Part shown: positions 34,601 through 35,437 of the stretch, one piece after another
How positions within the stretch are numbered: position 1 is the first letter of the stretch
How the letters are laid out: each line of letters begins with the position of its first letter
Origin: Bin80 sp964503085
Lineage (GTDB): Bacteria > Bacteroidota > Rhodothermia > Rhodothermales > Bin80
Assembly: GCA_964503085.1 (NCBI GenBank)
Contig: CAZCYQ010000036.1
Span: forward strand, 1-35,437
DNA length: 35,437 nt
Direction: 5' to 3'
Position numbers and translations under genes: made by a program
The notes under the pieces: generated by a model
The model's input: only the letters and a program-made list of their open reading frames with translations
The model's database searches: none
Told to the model about the DNA's origin: nothing

Positions 34601-34931
34601 GGCCTCGCTCGACCCAGTTGAGTTTGGGTTGGGAAGTCTTGGCCGCCACCAATGCCTTCCTGAACTCCTTGATGCGATAGCCCATCGGGTACTCATTCGT
34701 GCCATTCTTTGACGCCCTGATGTCATGGTGGTACTGAATGAACAAGTCTGGGTGGCCATACATGCCCGCCATTGGCAGGATCGTCAGCGGATCCAATTGA
34801 GAAGGTCGTTCTGGGATGTCAGGCCAGAGTGCAACCGCAAGCGACACAAGCACGATGCCCGTGAGTGCAACAGAATTGACCTTGAAAGTACTCGAGGCCC
34901 GGCAATTAAAGAATAACTGAATTCCTCGCAT
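31650..34931 (-). CDS. Secreted Asp-box (sortilin/VPS10-like) beta-propeller with T9SS tail
   Basis: A 1093-residue exported protein. A hydrophobic signal segment is at about 20-36 (VALTGIVLVSLAVALWP). Residues about 100-1000 contain at least ten Asp-box/BNR motifs, such as SEDRGATW, TGDGGVTW, SEDGGMNW, TVDGGTTW, SRNFGQTW and TRDLGQTW, as in VPS10/sortilin-like and BNR propellers. A propeller half near 130-400 and another near 640-990 flank a less repetitive middle. The last 85 residues are a type IX secretion sorting domain: FSLSQNYPNPFNALTTIQFS, LTVFDAVGRKV, and YASGVYFYRMES. It should be secreted or surface-attached through T9SS; the ligand or substrate is unknown. It is transcribed alone. 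Confidence 0.92.
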   Translation of the reverse strand: MRGIQLFFNCRASSTFKVNSVALTGIVLVSLAVALWPDIPERPSQLDPLTILPMAGMYGHPDLFIQYHHDIRASKNGTNEYPMGYRIKEFRKALVAAKTSQPKLNWVERGPGNVGGRTRALLVDPDDPLNTWWAGSVSGGLWKTEDRGITWQPLTDDLPNLAVGSLAMAESDPNVIYMGTGEGFSFPFSQVAGDGIFKSEDRGATWHHLSATASNADFRYVNRLAVDPANPNVVVAATNEGIFVTGDGGVTWTAAFRSVSDREPVHDLRAQPGNFNKQIASVGRHGILYSIDAGMTWVSALVDWASDFYRIELGYSPSKPNIAYAAVHGWSTQGSFRFLSDLYRSEDGGMNWMRTVSHSGVNWFGPQGWFNNTLAVHPFKPDTVFVGGIELWQNRIIGKNAFVAVGEFDYGGSDSWLTLTPIVERALQYRLEERIYPQIPAAVDVSPTDHTDIEIRWGQGTQLAHRFWVEKTAGIFRNGGVAIPFSEYMYADYVDVPFQVWDTKNNRQLMVSFRDQADDGEFNLIRFDRHYLTPRDETSMEYMFIHKYDYDAAGPHNSIAQDGGLVNGMLYMLHPVLAADPTVTWDANSLPNQTVSVSFELAENPRRDFDLHPRQVDAARAAHVDHHSIVPIPTNEALDEFWILDANDGGVALSMDNGLSFTELDNAGSAYNTMQVYGVAKKPGSPVYIAGAQDNGTWRSPGNPDHTSRWTKDGVGDGFETVWHATDPDKILASAQFISIGRTVDGGTTWEGSLSVAGDQGQFLTQIASSDKAPDDVYTVGRAGVWYSRNFGQTWALTSITEAWELWTGCRVRVSIADPDVVWAGCGLIASPSESRLFNKLHVSRDRGESFEATAFPVMNRPPETDLSGLATHPTERGTAYALFSRYGHPKILETRDLGQTWTDLSGFSTSDESINGFPDVAVFDLIVMPQATNVLWAGTEIGIFESRNYGREWNYADNGLPAVSVWQMKIRDDEIIVGTHGRGVWTVPLGEVAVGTVAESAELPSAFSLSQNYPNPFNALTTIQFSVPKKAPVRLTVFDAVGRKVSVLTDQVYAPGVYQLNWDASTYASGVYFYRMESEGRHVHARTMTLLK

Positions 34932-34995
34932 ATTCCGATGAATACAACGTAAGCGCCCAATGAGGCATCAATATTCGAAACTGTTTAATAAAGGC

Positions 34996-35010
34996 GTCCA
35001 AATTTTGGAC
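34996..35010. promoter_or_regulatory. 15-bp palindrome, possible operator
   Basis: GTCCAAA-T-TTTGGAC is a perfect 7-bp inverted repeat around one base, 65 bp upstream of the propeller gene start. A half-similar GCGTGCAAATTTTGAAG occurs near 35250. A repressor or activator site is plausible but unproven. Confidence 0.35.
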
Positions 35011-35036
35011 TAACAACGCCACGCAGCGGCGTGTTA
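35011..35036. repeat. Imperfect hairpin next to the palindrome
   Basis: TAACAACGCC at 35011-35020 pairs with GGCGTGTTA at 35028-35036 (one unpaired base), with a 7-nt loop. It directly abuts the 15-bp palindrome. TAACAACGCC recalls the ends of integron attC sites, but the matching GTTRRRY core is absent. Confidence 0.3.
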
Positions 35037-35437
35037 CGTGGCGGAGCACGGCACGAGTGTACTGAGCCCGCCTTGTGAATATGACACAGCTAGCGGATCA
35101 TCACAACGCTATGAACATATCCCTCGCTAATTCCCCTACAAGTGTATCTGTAAATGTAGTAACGATTCAAGTATTTTTTTCTGTCAATTTTGTTCTTTTT
35201 CTGTTATATACTGGGAAATATTGGTTATATTATGGGACTCTTGAAAAGGGCGTGCAAATTTTGAAGAAGAATACTTCAGAGGGCAACCTCGATTTTTGCG
35301 AAGATTTTGGACGTGATTCCACCGTTACCGTTGCCTGAAACAGCTCATCGGGGAGACAAAAGCGTCCTTTTGTCTGCTGATTCTAGCCTGAATTCCCAAC
35401 CATAAATTTGGTAATACACGGGATGACAATTTGGCAT

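Larger units (their letters stand above)
34932..35437. other. Upstream region of the propeller gene; no supported gene
   Basis: An 87-codon plus-strand frame (35075-35338) has one hydrophobic stretch but no family, and its AT-rich middle looks more like regulatory DNA. The region contains the palindromes at 34996-35010 and 35011-35036. The promoter of the minus-strand propeller gene should lie here; no box is clear enough to name. Confidence 0.5.

Noticed and set aside
35011..35036. Integron attC site
   Set aside because: The GTTRRRY core and the paired simple sites are not present, and there is no integrase or cassette structure.
35075..35338. 87-codon plus-strand gene in the upstream region of the propeller gene
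   Set aside because: No ribosome binding site, no family, and low-complexity AT-rich content typical of regulatory DNA.

Overview
The right third of the window (about 24.2-35.4 kb) reads as chromosome of a bacterium from the Bacteroidota/Rhodothermota/Balneolota side of the tree. The main clue is a large secreted beta-propeller protein ending in a type IX secretion (Por) sorting tail of the NYPNPFN type. A three-subunit proton-pumping transhydrogenase, a serA-serC pair with a DUF1015 gene and few clear Shine-Dalgarno sequences agree with this. The lineage is an inference; no rRNA is present.

The left two thirds (1-24.1 kb) is accessory DNA. It holds the end of an AbiEii-type nucleotidyltransferase gene, then a conjugation module on the minus strand: virB2, virB3, virB4, virB5, virB6 and virB8 (trbC-D-E-J-L-F), a ribbon-helix-helix relaxosome protein, a MOBP-like relaxase and a membrane-anchored coiled-coil protein, and, after a break, virB9, virB10 and virD4. 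The break between virB8 and virB9 contains the relaxase genes, an intact IS21-family element (8366-11030, flanked by a 9-bp direct repeat) and an orphan AAA ATPase. No virB11/trbB, replication gene or integrase is visible. Around the IS lie a 23-bp-period repeat array and a pair of 24-bp repeats that the IS does not explain.

From 19.7 to 23.9 kb is a cluster of defence or addiction-like modules, partly decayed. It contains a RelE-like toxin gene with a premature stop behind a coiled-coil protein, with a 28-bp direct repeat on each side. A COG4637-type ATPase follows, whose DUF4276 partner has lost its start codon and carries stops. Last is an apparently intact PIN-domain nuclease gene overlapping an unrecognised 256-codon partner gene.

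From 31008 down to 24173 one compact minus-strand operon runs DUF1015-serA-serC-pntAA-pntAB-pntB-thioesterase: serine synthesis from 3-phosphoglycerate plus NADH/NADPH exchange. Upstream, on the plus strand, is the most striking feature: an initiator tRNA gene (tRNA-fMet, CAU) split immediately before the anticodon by a 268-nt group I intron. Helices P2 to P9.2 can be drawn base by base and resemble the IC3 introns of cyanobacterial tRNAs. A strong terminator follows. The window ends with the secreted propeller gene and its upstream region.
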